Assembly: GCF_008711175.1 (NCBI RefSeq) | Contig: NZ_VWNF01000011.1 | Location: forward strand, 124,001 to 188,000 | Origin: Nesterenkonia ebinurensis | GTDB lineage: Bacteria > Actinomycetota > Actinomycetes > Actinomycetales > Micrococcaceae | DNA: 64,000 nucleotides | Reading direction: 5' to 3' | Part shown: one piece after another, positions 46,420 to 55,771 of the stretch | How the letters are laid out: each line of letters starts with the position of its first letter | Numbering within the stretch: the stretch's first letter is position 1 | The notes under the pieces: generated by a model | The model's database searches: none | The model's input: only the letters and a program-made list of their open reading frames with translations | Told to the model about the DNA's origin: nothing | Translations under genes and position numbers: made by a program

Positions 46420-47166
46420 TTAGAAGCCGGATATCGTTGTCGGATCGTTGACGGTCACGTGGTGGAACTCCTCGGCGTAGCCGCCGGCACCGTGCACTCT
46501 GACCAGCTGCTCCATGACGAATTCGCGCATCCGGTCGGCGTCCCGTTGCTGGCTCAGGTGCCGGTCCAGGGCAGTGAGCTTGCGGTCTTCGAACCCGGTG
46601 ATGTCCACCCGCAGATTGACCCGCTCCTGAGGGGCCCCCATCAGCAGCAGGTGCTGGATCTTGAACGCCTCCAATCCCTCAGCGGCAAGCTCCGGGTAGG
46701 CGAAGGGATTCTCCACATAGGGGTAGACCGCGCGCACCACGGCCTCTCCGGCGGCCAGGTGGTCCGGGTGTGACTTCTGCAGCCGGTCCCAGGCCCGTTC
46801 CGGATGCGAGCTCAGCACCGCCTCAGGGCGCAGCTGGCGCATCAGCCGCACCAGCTGGCCCACCAGCTCATCACTGGGCTGTACGAATCCGTCCCGCTCA
46901 TCCAGCAGCGTCACCTCAGAGATGCCCACCACCGCGGCTGCGGCCTCCTGCTCAGCGCGCCGCAGCCGTGCGGTCTCCTCGGCAGTGCGACCCAGGTCAA
47001 AACCCCCGGCGTCCCCGGCAGTGAGCAGGCACAGCCGTACCTCGACTCCGTGGCTGGTCAGGGCTGCGATAGTGCCGGATGCCCCGAAGTCGATGTCATC
47101 GGGATGGGCCGCCACTGCCAGCACGGTGCGCAGGCCAAGTCGGCTGACCAGTTCGTCTGGGCTCAC
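46420..47166 (-). CDS. PIG-L family deacetylase
   Basis: A 248-residue zinc hydrolase. The N-terminal metal site is VLAVAAHPDDIDFGASGTIA (AHPDD, about 16-35), and the second part is SSHPERAWDRLQKSHPDHLA with the HPDH motif. The family removes acetyl groups from N-acetylglucosamine-type substrates, including mycothiol precursors (MshB). The match is to the general family, not clearly to MshB. ATG 47166 overlaps the HtrA stop by 4 bp (47163-47166), so it is translated with the protease from the same mRNA. Confidence 0.88.
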   Translation of the reverse strand: MSPDELVSRLGLRTVLAVAAHPDDIDFGASGTIAALTSHGVEVRLCLLTAGDAGGFDLGRTAEETARLRRAEQEAAAAVVGISEVTLLDERDGFVQPSDELVGQLVRLMRQLRPEAVLSSHPERAWDRLQKSHPDHLAAGEAVVRAVYPYVENPFAYPELAAEGLEAFKIQHLLLMGAPQERVNLRVDITGFEDRKLTALDRHLSQQRDADRMREFVMEQLVRVHGAGGYAEEFHHVTVNDPTTISGF

Positions 47167-48803
47167 ATCGGATCCAGGGTGACATCGATCTCCAGCTGCT
47201 CGCCCTCACGCAGCACAGTGAGGGTGATGGTGTCTCCGGCGGCGTACTCACGGACGATTGCGGTGAGGTTGATGCTGTCGTCAATCCGCCGGCCTTCCAC
47301 CTCCTGGATGATGTCACCCTCCTGAACCCCGCCCTCCTCGGCCGGGGAGCCGGGTACCGCGTGCACCACCAGGCCGCCCAGGGAGAAGGGGCTGCTGGGC
47401 TCGGGCGCGTCCGGATCTGCCAGCCGCTGCTCAAGCTCCTCGCCTTCCAGCCCGAAGATCTCCACCCGGAATTCGTTGACCGCGGGGTCCGCGTCAGCCT
47501 CAGCCACATGCACCCCGAGCACCCCGTGGGAGGCCTCGCCGTGCTCAATGATGTCCTGGGCCACCCGGGCGGCGTAGTCGATCGGAACGGCGAAGCCCAC
47601 CCCGATGGAGCCAGCACTCTCGGAGCCCATGAGCCCGCCTCCGGTGGTGGCGATGGCCACGTTGACCCCGATCACCTCCCCGTTGATGTCTACCAGGGCG
47701 CCCCCGGAGTTGCCCTGGTTGATAGCGGCATCGGTCTGGATCACGCTGAGGTAGATGCTCTCCCCGGCTTCCTGTCCCGGGAACTGGAACTGGGGGCCTC
47801 CCTCATCCTCGCCGTCCCCCTCTTCATCCTCGCCTTGGCCGAAGAACTCCTGGTAGCGGCCATCCTCCGGGATGCCCAGGCCGTCACCCTCCACCCCTGA
47901 AGCGGCCACACTGATGGTGCGGTCCAGGGTGGAGATAATGCCAGTGGTGACGGTGCCCTCCAGCTGCAGGGGCGCGCCGATAGCAATGGTCTGATCCCCT
48001 ACGTTGAGGGCTGCGGAGCTGCCGAGTTCGGCCGGGACCAGGTTGTCGGTCTCGGCGAGCTGGATGACAGCCAAGTCGCTGAGCGGGTCGGTGCCGATGA
48101 GCTCAGCCGTGGTGGAACGCCCGTCGTTAAGCTGCACGTGAATCTCCGGGGCGCTCTCGGCACCGCCCAGGGTGACCACATGAGTGTTGGTCAGCACATG
48201 GCCCTCGGTGTCCAGGATGATGCCGGAGCCCGATCCGGCTCCTGACTGCCCGCCCACCGCGAGTGTGACCACCGAAGGCGCTGCCCGGTCAGCGGCTGCG
48301 GCGACTGCGGTGGCCTCCTCCGGGGTGTTGATCTCGATCCCGCTGCGGTCATCGGTGCCGAGGCTCTGCTGATCCTCTTGCTGCCACTGGTCCCAGAGGT
48401 ACTGTCCGCCCAGTGCTGCACCGCCGCCGAGCAGTCCGGCCAGCAGCACAGCAGTGATGAACAAAGCGAAGCCGATGCCGCGCCGGTTGCGCTGGGACTT
48501 GGCAGCAGGCTCCGCAGGCTGGGTCCAGGGGTGGGAGTCCGGCTGCTGGGACTGCTGGTGAGCCTGGTGGCTGAAGGGTTCTTCACCACCGCTGTAGAGC
48601 CCGTGGGGCAGCTCGGCGGAGGCCGGCTCGGACCGGGGATGCGACACCGGCTGGCCGGGCGCGGGAATATGGCCGGTGGGCCCGGGTGAGATGGGCCGAG
48701 AGTCTATCGGCCGCGTCGGCTCATTGGCCTGCGGGAACTGGCGCGTGGACTCTTGGCGGTCCGGCTGATCAGCGGGGGTCTCGCTGTAAGGGGGCTGTGA
48801 CAT
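47163..48803 (-). CDS. HtrA/DegP-like membrane-anchored serine protease
   Basis: A 546-residue S1C protease. A Pro/Gln-rich cytoplasmic part (about 1-105) is followed by a membrane segment (GFALFITAVLLAGLLGGGAA, near 115) and an extracytoplasmic trypsin-like domain. The catalytic residues are His in HVLTNTHVVTLGG (about 203), Asp in DPLSDLAVIQL (about 243) and Ser in NQGNSGGALVDING (about 364). An acidic insert (GEDEEGDGEDEGG) lies between Asp and Ser. One PDZ domain closes the protein (about 455-535: VHAVPGSPAEEGGVQEGDII). Role: quality control or processing of exported proteins. ATG 48803 has AGGAG upstream and a -10 that overlaps the promoter of the divergent gene. Confidence 0.92.
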   Translation of the reverse strand: MSQPPYSETPADQPDRQESTRQFPQANEPTRPIDSRPISPGPTGHIPAPGQPVSHPRSEPASAELPHGLYSGGEEPFSHQAHQQSQQPDSHPWTQPAEPAAKSQRNRRGIGFALFITAVLLAGLLGGGAALGGQYLWDQWQQEDQQSLGTDDRSGIEINTPEEATAVAAAADRAAPSVVTLAVGGQSGAGSGSGIILDTEGHVLTNTHVVTLGGAESAPEIHVQLNDGRSTTAELIGTDPLSDLAVIQLAETDNLVPAELGSSAALNVGDQTIAIGAPLQLEGTVTTGIISTLDRTISVAASGVEGDGLGIPEDGRYQEFFGQGEDEEGDGEDEGGPQFQFPGQEAGESIYLSVIQTDAAINQGNSGGALVDINGEVIGVNVAIATTGGGLMGSESAGSIGVGFAVPIDYAARVAQDIIEHGEASHGVLGVHVAEADADPAVNEFRVEIFGLEGEELEQRLADPDAPEPSSPFSLGGLVVHAVPGSPAEEGGVQEGDIIQEVEGRRIDDSINLTAIVREYAAGDTITLTVLREGEQLEIDVTLDPM

Positions 48804-48825
48804 CGATGTGTGATGCTCCTGATCT

Positions 48826-48836
48826 CTTATAGACTC
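48826..48836. promoter_or_regulatory. Shared bidirectional -10 region, htrA-like and coiled-coil genes
   Basis: Plus strand TAGACT (48830-48835) would start a transcript at about 48842, next to ATG 48843. Minus strand CTATAA (48832-48827) would serve the HtrA-like gene at 48803, which has an AGGAG site. Overlapping elements in opposite directions suggest a bidirectional promoter. Confidence 0.4.
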
Positions 48837-48842
48837 CAGACC

Positions 48843-50405
48843 ATGGTGCCAGAGAATCTGTTCGCCCTGCCCGTGGTGACCGGTGCGGTGTTCGTGGGCC
48901 CGCTGATCATCGGGGCAGCAATCCTGGCGCTCATCGGAGTAGGAGCAGTCTATCTCTCCGGCGGCAGAAAACAGACTCGCCAGATCACCGGCGCCGGCGC
49001 CCCGCAGCAGGTTCCCGCAGGTCAGCGCGACCCGCTCGATGAGAGGTCCACTGATGAGCTGCGTTTACAGGCCGGTGGGCTGCTGGTGGCCGCCGATAAC
49101 GCCGTGCAGTCCAGCGAGCAGGAGCTGCTCTTCGCAGCGGCCTCCTACGGGGACGCCAAGGTGGCCCCTTTCCAGCAGGATGTGGAGAAGGCCAAGGAGC
49201 ATCTGCGCGAGTCCTTCCGACTCCAGCAGCAGGTGGACACCGGCGCAGACGAGGCCGCCGCCCGCGATCTCTATCAGCGGATTATCCGCAGCTGTGAGCA
49301 GGTCAACCAGACCCTGCAGTCCCACCAGGATCAGTTCACCGAACTGCGCAGCCTGGAGCGCGACCCCCGGCCTGCACTGAACAAACTGGCCGAGCAGCTG
49401 GCCGGGCTTTCTGAGCGCCGCAGCCGGGCGGAGTCCGCAGTGCAGGAGCTGGCCCAAAGATACAACGACGACGCCCTCCGCCAGTACCGGGACAACCTCG
49501 CCCAGTCTGCCCAGGCCCTGGAGGGTGCCGAATCCTCCCGCAGCCGAGCCGAACAGACCGTGGAATCCGGTGACACCGCCCAGGCTGTGGTGGCCCTGCA
49601 CTCCGGTGAGCAGGCAGCGGCCGATGTCCAGCGGCTGGTCGAGTCCATGGAGGAGACCGGGGAGCGGCTCAAGACCGCACGGAGAAACCTGGATGTCGGC
49701 ATCGCCCAGACCGAGCAGGACCTCGCCCAGGCCAAGGCCACTCTCAACGCGGGTCAGGCCCCAGAACTGGCCGGGCCAGTGGCCGCCGCTGAGACTGCCG
49801 TGAGCCGGGCCAAGCAGGCACTGGCCTCCGGGGACCGGATCGACCCCCTGGAGCTGCTGCAGCAGCTGGAGCTGGCCCACCGTGAACTTGACGCCCCGCT
49901 GAACTCGGTGCGTGACCGGCAGGCCCAGGACCGCCGAGCCCGGGAGATGCTGCAGCATGAGCTGCTGACGGCCCGCAACCAGGTGCAGTCCTCCCTGGAC
50001 TTCCTGCGCTCGCGCCGCTACGGCATCTCCTCAACTGCACGGACCCGGATGGCTGAGGCAGAGCGCTGTCTCACCGAGGCTCAAACCATCGGGGACTCCC
50101 AGCCGGCCCGGTCTGTGGAGCTGGCCCAGCAGGCCAAGAACCTGGCCATCCAAGCCGCCCAGATCGCTGAGCGCGAGGCCGCCACCGCCCAGATGCAGAC
50201 GATGGGCGGCGGGTTCGGCTACGGCAACGGGGGCGGGTTCGGCGGGTTCGGCGGTGGTTATGGGCGCACCGGAGGATTCGGCTACGGCGGCGGGTTCGGC
50301 TACGGCGGGCCACGCCGGCGCTCCGGGATGGGCCAGGTGATGCGTTCGGCGCGTACTATCAACCGGCTCTCCGGCGGCGGGCGGCGTCGTCGTGGGTTTT
50401 TCTAG
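48843..50405 (+). CDS. Coiled-coil membrane protein with Gly-rich tail
   Basis: From ATG 48843 the protein is 520 residues. One membrane segment (PLIIGAAILALIGVGAVYLS, about 20-40) precedes a long coiled-coil helical body (about 60-440) rich in Gln, Glu, Arg and Ala (for example SERRSRAESAVQELAQRYND and LDVGIAQTEQDLAQAKATLN). The C-terminal ~80 residues are Gly/Phe/Tyr-rich (YGNGGGFGGFGGGYGRTGGF). The body resembles the C-terminal half of TPM-domain membrane proteins of Arthrobacter relatives, but no TPM domain is present. The following gene is PspA, so a membrane-stress role is plausible. TAGACT (48830-48835) is 7 nt before the start and no ribosome site is evident. Confidence 0.65.
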   Translation: MVPENLFALPVVTGAVFVGPLIIGAAILALIGVGAVYLSGGRKQTRQITGAGAPQQVPAGQRDPLDERSTDELRLQAGGLLVAADNAVQSSEQELLFAAASYGDAKVAPFQQDVEKAKEHLRESFRLQQQVDTGADEAAARDLYQRIIRSCEQVNQTLQSHQDQFTELRSLERDPRPALNKLAEQLAGLSERRSRAESAVQELAQRYNDDALRQYRDNLAQSAQALEGAESSRSRAEQTVESGDTAQAVVALHSGEQAAADVQRLVESMEETGERLKTARRNLDVGIAQTEQDLAQAKATLNAGQAPELAGPVAAAETAVSRAKQALASGDRIDPLELLQQLELAHRELDAPLNSVRDRQAQDRRAREMLQHELLTARNQVQSSLDFLRSRRYGISSTARTRMAEAERCLTEAQTIGDSQPARSVELAQQAKNLAIQAAQIAEREAATAQMQTMGGGFGYGNGGGFGGFGGGYGRTGGFGYGGGFGYGGPRRRSGMGQVMRSARTINRLSGGGRRRRGFF

Positions 50406-50507
50406 AAATATCCGTCCTGAGGCTGATAACAGCCAAGGCCCACGGGTTAGTATCGGGAGGGTGATCGTTCTCAACGCTTGAACGTCCCTCTAGGAAAGGT
50501 GATCACA

Positions 50508-51314
50508 GTGACTAAGCAGTCCATTTTCGGCCGGATGTCCCAGCTGATCCGCGCCAATGTCAACGCGATGCTGGACCGTGCCGAGGATCCGGAGAAGATG
50601 CTGGATCAGATGGTCCGGGACTTCACCAATAACATCCGGGAGGCCGAGGAGGCCGTCGCCCAGACCATCGGCAACCTGCGGATGATGGAGGATGACTACA
50701 AGGAGGACCTGGACACCGCTCGCGAATGGGGGCAGAAGGCCCTGGCTGCCTCACGGAAGGCTGATGACTTCCGCGGGGAGGGCAATGGTGAGAACGCCGC
50801 CAAGTTCGACAACCTGGCCAAGGTTGCTATCCAGCGCCAGCTTGATGCCGAGAACTCGGCGAAGAGCGCTGAGCCGACCATCCAGTCCCAGCGGGAGATC
50901 GTGGAGCGGCTGCGCACCGGCCTGGAGCAGATGAAGACCAAGCGTCAGCAGCTGATCTCCAAGCGCGATGAGCTGGTGGCCCGCTCCAAGGCAGCCCATG
51001 CCCAGTCCCAGGTCCACGATGCGGTCAAGGCCATCGATGTCATGGACCCCACCTCGGAGGTGGGCCGGTTCGAGGAGAAGATCCGGCGGGAGGAGGCCCG
51101 GGTTCGCGGGCAGAACGAGCTTGCCGCCTCCAGCCTGGATGCCCAGTTCGAGTCCTTGGAGGACCTGGGCGAACAGGCCGAGATCGAGGCCCGTCTGGCT
51201 GCTTTGAAGTCAGGCTCCTCCACTCCAGCGGAGATCGGTGCAGGCAGCGAGTCCGGCACCGGGGTCACTGAGGCTGACTTCGCCGCCCTTGAGGCGGAGA
51301 AGGGCAAGGCCTGA
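50508..51314 (+). CDS. PspA/IM30-family protein
   Basis: From GTG 50508 the protein is 268 residues. QSIFGRMSQLIRANVNAMLD opens the amphipathic helix, then EDPEKMLDQMVRDFTNNIRE and MEDDYKEDLDTAREWGQKAL form the long helices of the ESCRT-III-like PspA fold. It stabilises membranes under stress. An upstream extension to 50478 exists but GTG 50508 has AGGAAAGG 8 nt before it. The C-terminus has a helical extension after about 230 (AEIGAGSESGTGVTEADFAA). A -10-like segment and about 70 bp separate it from the coiled-coil gene. Confidence 0.88.
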   Translation: MTKQSIFGRMSQLIRANVNAMLDRAEDPEKMLDQMVRDFTNNIREAEEAVAQTIGNLRMMEDDYKEDLDTAREWGQKALAASRKADDFRGEGNGENAAKFDNLAKVAIQRQLDAENSAKSAEPTIQSQREIVERLRTGLEQMKTKRQQLISKRDELVARSKAAHAQSQVHDAVKAIDVMDPTSEVGRFEEKIRREEARVRGQNELAASSLDAQFESLEDLGEQAEIEARLAALKSGSSTPAEIGAGSESGTGVTEADFAALEAEKGKA

Positions 51315-51364
51315 GACACAGGACCTGAGCGACAGGACCTGGGCGGGAGGAGTAGACTGCTGCG

Positions 51365-52309
51365 GTGATGAATACTGCAGCAGATACTCCTTCCGCCAAT
51401 TCCGTTAACGGGACTTCTACCGGAGTTCCCTCCACTGGCGCCACCACGGTGAACACCGGACTGGCGCAGATGCTCAAGGGCGGGGTGATCATGGATGTGG
51501 TCACCGCTGAGCAGGCCAGGATCGCCGAGGAGGCCGGTGCAGTGGCCGTGATGGCCCTGGAGCGCGTGCCCGCCGATATCCGCGCCCAAGGCGGCCTGGC
51601 CCGGATGAGCGACCCGGACCTGATCAGCTCAATCGTGGATGCCGTCTCCATCCCGGTCATGGCCAAGGCCCGGATCGGCCACTTTGTGGAGGCCCAGGTG
51701 CTGGAGCACCTGAAGGTGGACTACATCGATGAGTCCGAGGTGCTCTCCCCCGCTGATGAGGCCCATCACATCGATAAGACCAAGTTCAAGGTGCCTTTCG
51801 TCTGCGGTGCCACCAACCTGGGTGAAGCTCTGCGTCGGATCGCCGAAGGCGCCTCGATGATCCGCTCCAAGGGTGAGGCCGGAACCGGTGATGTGATTGA
51901 GGCAGTGCGCCACCTGCGCACCATCAAGGGTGAGATCGCCCGGCTGTCCGCGCTGGATGAGGTGGAGCTCTACGCTGCGGCCAAGGAGCTGCGCGCCCCC
52001 TACGAGCTGGTCAAGAAGGTGGCTGCCGAAGGCCGGCTACCCGTGGTGCTGTTCGTAGCCGGCGGCATCGCCACCCCTGCTGATGCTGCGATGATGATGC
52101 AGATGGGCGCTGAGGGCGTATTCGTGGGCTCCGGAATCTTCAAGTCCGGGGATCCGGAGGCCCGGGCCAAGGCCATTGTGAAGGCTACCACCTACTACGA
52201 TGATCCCGCCGTGATCGCGGATGTCTCCCGGGGCCTTGGCGAGGCAATGGTTGGCAAGTCGGTCTCGGAGATCGCCGCCCCGCACCGGCTGGCCGAGCGC
52301 GGCTGGTGA
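51365..52309 (+). CDS. pdxS: Pyridoxal 5'-phosphate synthase lyase subunit PdxS
   Basis: A 314-residue TIM-barrel subunit that makes PLP from ribose 5-phosphate, glyceraldehyde 3-phosphate and ammonia. Signatures are [20 protein letters not shown] with the Asp, the Schiff-base Lys of [20 protein letters not shown], and the phosphate/lysine motif [23 protein letters not shown] 51365 (or ATG 51368) follows TAGACT (51353-51358) by 6 nt; the extra N-terminal ~30 residues are Ser/Thr/Ala-rich. pdxT overlaps its end by 4 bp. No MocR-type regulator is adjacent. Confidence 0.97.
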   Translation: MMNTAADTPSANSVNGTSTGVPSTGATTVNTGLAQMLKGGVIMDVVTAEQARIAEEAGAVAVMALERVPADIRAQGGLARMSDPDLISSIVDAVSIPVMAKARIGHFVEAQVLEHLKVDYIDESEVLSPADEAHHIDKTKFKVPFVCGATNLGEALRRIAEGASMIRSKGEAGTGDVIEAVRHLRTIKGEIARLSALDEVELYAAAKELRAPYELVKKVAAEGRLPVVLFVAGGIATPADAAMMMQMGAEGVFVGSGIFKSGDPEARAKAIVKATTYYDDPAVIADVSRGLGEAMVGKSVSEIAAPHRLAERGW

Positions 52310-52908
52310 GCCGCGCCCCTCAGATCGGTGTACTCGCCCTGCAGGGCGCAGTGGCCGAACATGAGCGTGCTCTGCGCGCAGCCGGGGCTGAGGTGCACAA
52401 GGTCCGCCGGCCCGCGGAGCTGGCGGACCTGGACGGACTGGTGGTGCCCGGCGGGGAGTCCACTGCCATGACCCGGCTGGCCGCACCGGTGAACCTGATG
52501 CCTACTATCCGAGGGCGCCACGAGGAAGGGATGGCCGTCTTCGGCACTTGTGCCGGGTTGATCCTCACAGCGAATGCTGTGGCCGATGCGGAGGCGCTGG
52601 AGGGTTTTGACCGTATTGGCGGGTTGGACGTCGTCGTACGCCGTAATGCCTATGGCAACCAGCTGGCTTCATTCGAAGCTGAACTGTCAGTGACCGGGAT
52701 ACCTGAGTCTGAGCGGATGCTGCCGGCGGTGTTCATCCGCGCCCCGATCATCGAGGAGGTCACCGGCAGCGGGGTTGAGGTGCTGGCTGAGGCGGCGGGG
52801 CACCCGGTAGCCGTTCAACAGGGCAGGATCCTGGCCGCCAGCTTCCACCCTGAGCTCACCGCAGACCACCGCCTCCACCAGCTGTTCGTTCAGCTGGCCT
52901 CCGAATGA
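52306..52908 (+). CDS. pdxT: Pyridoxal 5'-phosphate synthase glutaminase subunit PdxT
   Basis: A 200-residue class I glutamine amidotransferase that supplies ammonia to Pdx[21 protein letters not shown] opens the fold; [10 protein letters not shown], the nucleophile Cys of [10 protein letters not shown] and the His-Glu of [18 protein letters not shown] are all present. The start GTG 52306 overlaps the pdxS stop by 4 bp (GTGA), so stoichiometric expression is likely. It converges with the next gene; 25 bp separate the stops. Confidence 0.97.
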   Translation: MSRAPQIGVLALQGAVAEHERALRAAGAEVHKVRRPAELADLDGLVVPGGESTAMTRLAAPVNLMPTIRGRHEEGMAVFGTCAGLILTANAVADAEALEGFDRIGGLDVVVRRNAYGNQLASFEAELSVTGIPESERMLPAVFIRAPIIEEVTGSGVEVLAEAAGHPVAVQQGRILAASFHPELTADHRLHQLFVQLASE

Positions 52909-52933
52909 GTGTCCTGGAAACCTCGGCGTATCA

Positions 52934-54574
52934 TCACTCCAGCAGGGACCAGGTCTGAGAATGGTGCTCGTGCAGCAGCAGCCGCTCACCGACCTGGACC
53001 ACACTTTCGTTCTGGGGGTTGTACTGCCAGTGCCACACCTGGGAGCCCTCGTCCCAGCTGTAGGCGACTAGTTCGTTGATCCCGCGGATGTAGAGATTCT
53101 GGTCACCGGGGTGGAAGGAGACACCGAATCCTGCGCCGGAGCCTTCGTAGTCGAAATACTCCTGCTCCGGGTCCAGCTGCCCATAGAACTTCTCATCCCC
53201 AGTGGCGGCGTCATGCACCGCGAAGCGACCATCCCTGCTGATCAGGTAGATGTTCTCGGCATCACTGGCCGAATGCACCTCAGCGGAGGATGTGCCCAGA
53301 GCCTGATCCCACGTCTGCTCACCAGTCGCCGGATCGAGCCGGTTCAGGCTCATGCTGGTCTCCGAGGTGTCTGCCACCAGCAGGGTGCCGTTGGGGCTCC
53401 AGATCCTGTCGGCACTGCGTGGTCGGTCCCACTGCGCCACCTGCTCGGCATCGAAGGCCCTCAGCTCTGTGGCACCTCCCCCGGAGCGGTACCTGTGCTC
53501 CAGAATCACCGGCCCCAGACCCTGGAAGTGGACCGAGTCCTGCTCGGAGAGGGAATCGATGATCTCGCCAGTCTCAGTGTCCAGGTAGTAGGGAAGGTGC
53601 TGATCGCTACCGGAGAGGACTCCGCCGTGCTGAATCACCGTTCCGTGCGGCCCCGCGTCTATGAGGCCGGGATAGTCTGCTGCGACTGTTGCCGTCGCCT
53701 CCGAGGTCCACTCGATCTGGTCCAGGTTCCGGGCGTCCAGGCGCATAGCCAGCGGGTAGTCCCGTTCCTCCTGGTAGGTCTGGAGGAGGAGATAGACAGA
53801 GTCACCGTCGAATAGGGGATGGTATGGGCCGTCGTACTCGTGGTCCATCTCCAGCTCGGAGTGCACTTCACCGGAATCCGCATCGAGGGTGGCGATATAG
53901 GTGGTGCTGCGCTCACCATCGCCCCACCCGTAGTCGGTCCAACCGACCCCGATGATGTCAGAGTCGTCACTGGCTCTGACCCATACGCTCTGCTGAGCGC
54001 TGGGCAGCCAAGCTATGGCCTCGACCAGATCCACCTGCCACAGGTGGTCACCGTTTTCTACCTCGATTCGGGTCAGAGAGGTGGTCATCGGCTGCTCCAC
54101 GTAGGTTCCGCTCTCTCCGCCAGGGTCGAGTGCGTAGGAGAAGAGCAGCGCCTCCCCGCCTCCGAGGTCGTACATCTGGGAGTGGTAATCGGTATTGTCT
54201 GAGCCGAAGGCGTAGTCGATGCGCCAGCTGGTCACCGGACGTTCAGGAAGGTCACCGATCGCGTAGGGATTGTCCGTGTCTGTCTCGGCAGAGCCCAGAA
54301 TCCTCGGCAGCAGGAGAGCGGCCGCCGCACTCAGAACCAGGACCGAAGCGGCGAGGCTCACCCAGAGCTTCAGCCGGCCCTTCCGCTTCCTGCGACCCTG
54401 CCCGCCTGCGGACCCCGGATGCGGCGCAGGCGCATACGGCTGCTGGTACTGCTGAGGGTATTGAGCGTACTGCGGCTGCTGCCCGTGCGCCGGTGCCGGC
54501 GGCCCCGGTGGGGGCGGACCCTGCGGGGGCCGGGGAGGATGAGGCGGGCCGGGCGGCGTCGGCGGCTGGGTCAT
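52934..54574 (-). CDS. Membrane-anchored PQQ-like beta-propeller protein
   Basis: From ATG 54574 the protein is 546 residues. The N-terminal ~70 residues are Pro/Gln/Tyr-rich (PPTPPGPPHPPRPPQGPPPP) and cytoplasmic, followed by one membrane segment (LWVSLAASVLVLSAAAALLL) and an extracytoplasmic beta-propeller-like part with repeated Trp/Asp blades (for example GSAWRIDYAFGS-like, YLDTETGEIIDSL and LDPATGEQTWDQALG). Such proteins often act in envelope assembly or sensing; I cannot be more exact. The open frame goes to 54637, but ATG 54574 has GAAGGGAA upstream. A TCCGGA array lies 120-155 bp upstream, with TAGGAT (54656-54651) as a likely -10. Confidence 0.72.
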   Translation of the reverse strand: MTQPPTPPGPPHPPRPPQGPPPPGPPAPAHGQQPQYAQYPQQYQQPYAPAPHPGSAGGQGRRKRKGRLKLWVSLAASVLVLSAAAALLLPRILGSAETDTDNPYAIGDLPERPVTSWRIDYAFGSDNTDYHSQMYDLGGGEALLFSYALDPGGESGTYVEQPMTTSLTRIEVENGDHLWQVDLVEAIAWLPSAQQSVWVRASDDSDIIGVGWTDYGWGDGERSTTYIATLDADSGEVHSELEMDHEYDGPYHPLFDGDSVYLLLQTYQEERDYPLAMRLDARNLDQIEWTSEATATVAADYPGLIDAGPHGTVIQHGGVLSGSDQHLPYYLDTETGEIIDSLSEQDSVHFQGLGPVILEHRYRSGGGATELRAFDAEQVAQWDRPRSADRIWSPNGTLLVADTSETSMSLNRLDPATGEQTWDQALGTSSAEVHSASDAENIYLISRDGRFAVHDAATGDEKFYGQLDPEQEYFDYEGSGAGFGVSFHPGDQNLYIRGINELVAYSWDEGSQVWHWQYNPQNESVVQVGERLLLHEHHSQTWSLLE

Positions 54575-54695
54575 GGGTTCCCTTCGGCGCGAGTGATATT
54601 TGCACAGTGTCGTCCGGCTTCCCCTCGCCGGGCGCACGTGATGGATTTTTATCCTATGGCGCTGTTGGGTCTCCGCACACCGGAGTCCCCAGTTC

Positions 54696-54731
54696 CGGAC
54701 CAGATCCGGAAAATCCGGACATCCGGAACGG
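54696..54731 (-). promoter_or_regulatory. TCCGGA array 1 upstream of the PQQ-like gene
   Basis: Four TCCGGA hexamers at 54696, 54707, 54716 and 54724 lie within 34 bp, spaced 11, 9 and 8 bp. If TAGGAT (54656-54651) is the -10, the array starts at about -52. The last 30 bp (54702-54731) are identical to 55742-55771. It lies between the lipoprotein stop (54752) and the PQQ-like start. Confidence 0.65.
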
Positions 54732-54751
54732 TGCGAACGATGAGTCAGCGT

Positions 54752-55687
54752 TCATTCGCCCTCGATCGATCTGAGCTGCTCGTCGGCGTAGCCCAGAATC
54801 TCTGAGATGATTTCAACCAGAGCATCTTCGTCGCCGGCATGATCAGACACGGCAGATATTTCGATCTCTGTAGGCGCAGTTCCGGTCTCTAAAGCAGCTA
54901 CTACCAATACTTCCCCGTCGACCCCATCATCGGTGACCCGGACCACTCCCCACAGCGCATCCTGCTCGATGACCCGGACTGTCGCGGTGTTTCCCTCGAG
55001 GGCTGCATGGAACGGATAGCACGCACTGGCCCAGTGGGTGAAAGATCTATTCGCATCATAAGTTCCAGGTGCCAGGTAGCGTCCCCCTGATGCTGCCCAC
55101 AGGTCGATGTGAAGAGATTCGTCATATGCTCCAGGAACTTCGTAGATCGCGGTGACTGAGGCCTCCTCCAGGCCAGATTCCCATAGCTCCTGACGCTCAT
55201 CGGTCATCACCGTCATATCATCAATCCGCTGCAGCCACGCCTGATAGCACTCCTCGGCGCCTTCTACCTGGCCCACAGCCGCCCGAGCCTGTTCGGTCTC
55301 CTCACCGAAGTAATCGAACGAATCCTCGCCTAGGCCTAGATCTTCAAAATCGACCGCTTCGCTTCCAGCCTCCGCTGGGTCGCGCATCACCGCACGAGCA
55401 GAAAGCTCATTCTCCCGGGGAACCAAACCCGTGAGTTCGTATGGACTCAACGGCCGATCAGGGTAAGAGCCCTCTGGAATGCCGGGCTGATCTATGTCCT
55501 CGACCCCTTGCCCCTGAGGTGGCGCAGGGGACGACGAGGTCACCTCAGGCAGTGCTGGCCGAGCAAGCTCACTCTGTTCTCCAGCACACGAAGAGAGGAG
55601 AATGAGTCCTGACAGTGCTGCCGCTGCGCACAGGCTTCGCCTGTCGCACTGCCTTACCAACACCAGCTTCTCAAGAGACCGAGACAT
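54752..55687 (-). CDS. Hypothetical lipoprotein
   Basis: A 311-residue exported protein. A basic start, a hydrophobic run and LILLSSC with Cys34 form the lipobox. The mature part starts with a Ser/Pro/Glu-rich linker and has an acidic-rich fold (for example ASVTAIYEVPGAYDESLHID) with a Cys pair (GAEECYQAW, SACYPFH). I do not recognise a family. ATG 55687 is preceded at 6 nt by TAAGCT (55699-55694), so a leaderless mRNA is likely. A TCCGGA array lies 55-80 bp upstream. The C-terminus ends FGYADEQLRSIEGE-like. Confidence 0.75.
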   Translation of the reverse strand: MSRSLEKLVLVRQCDRRSLCAAAALSGLILLSSCAGEQSELARPALPEVTSSSPAPPQGQGVEDIDQPGIPEGSYPDRPLSPYELTGLVPRENELSARAVMRDPAEAGSEAVDFEDLGLGEDSFDYFGEETEQARAAVGQVEGAEECYQAWLQRIDDMTVMTDERQELWESGLEEASVTAIYEVPGAYDESLHIDLWAASGGRYLAPGTYDANRSFTHWASACYPFHAALEGNTATVRVIEQDALWGVVRVTDDGVDGEVLVVAALETGTAPTEIEISAVSDHAGDEDALVEIISEILGYADEQLRSIEGE

Positions 55688-55746
55688 AGCTAGAGCTTAG
55701 AACGCCTCCAGCCCTGGATCGGAACGAAATCCAATTCCAGGCCAGA

Positions 55747-55771
55747 TCCGGAAAATCCGGACATCCGGAAC
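55747..55771 (-). promoter_or_regulatory. TCCGGA array 2 upstream of the lipoprotein gene
   Basis: Three TCCGGA hexamers at 55747, 55756 and 55764 form a compact array inside a 30-bp block (55742-55771) identical to 54702-54731. It starts about 60 bp upstream of the predicted leaderless start of the lipoprotein gene. The orientation relative to the downstream gene is the same as in array 1. Confidence 0.65.

Noticed and set aside
54702-55771. The TCCGGA blocks as CRISPR or IS ends
   Set aside because: Units are 6 bp with 8-11 bp spacing, the blocks lie upstream of genes in the same orientation, and no spacer/repeat pattern or transposase is present.
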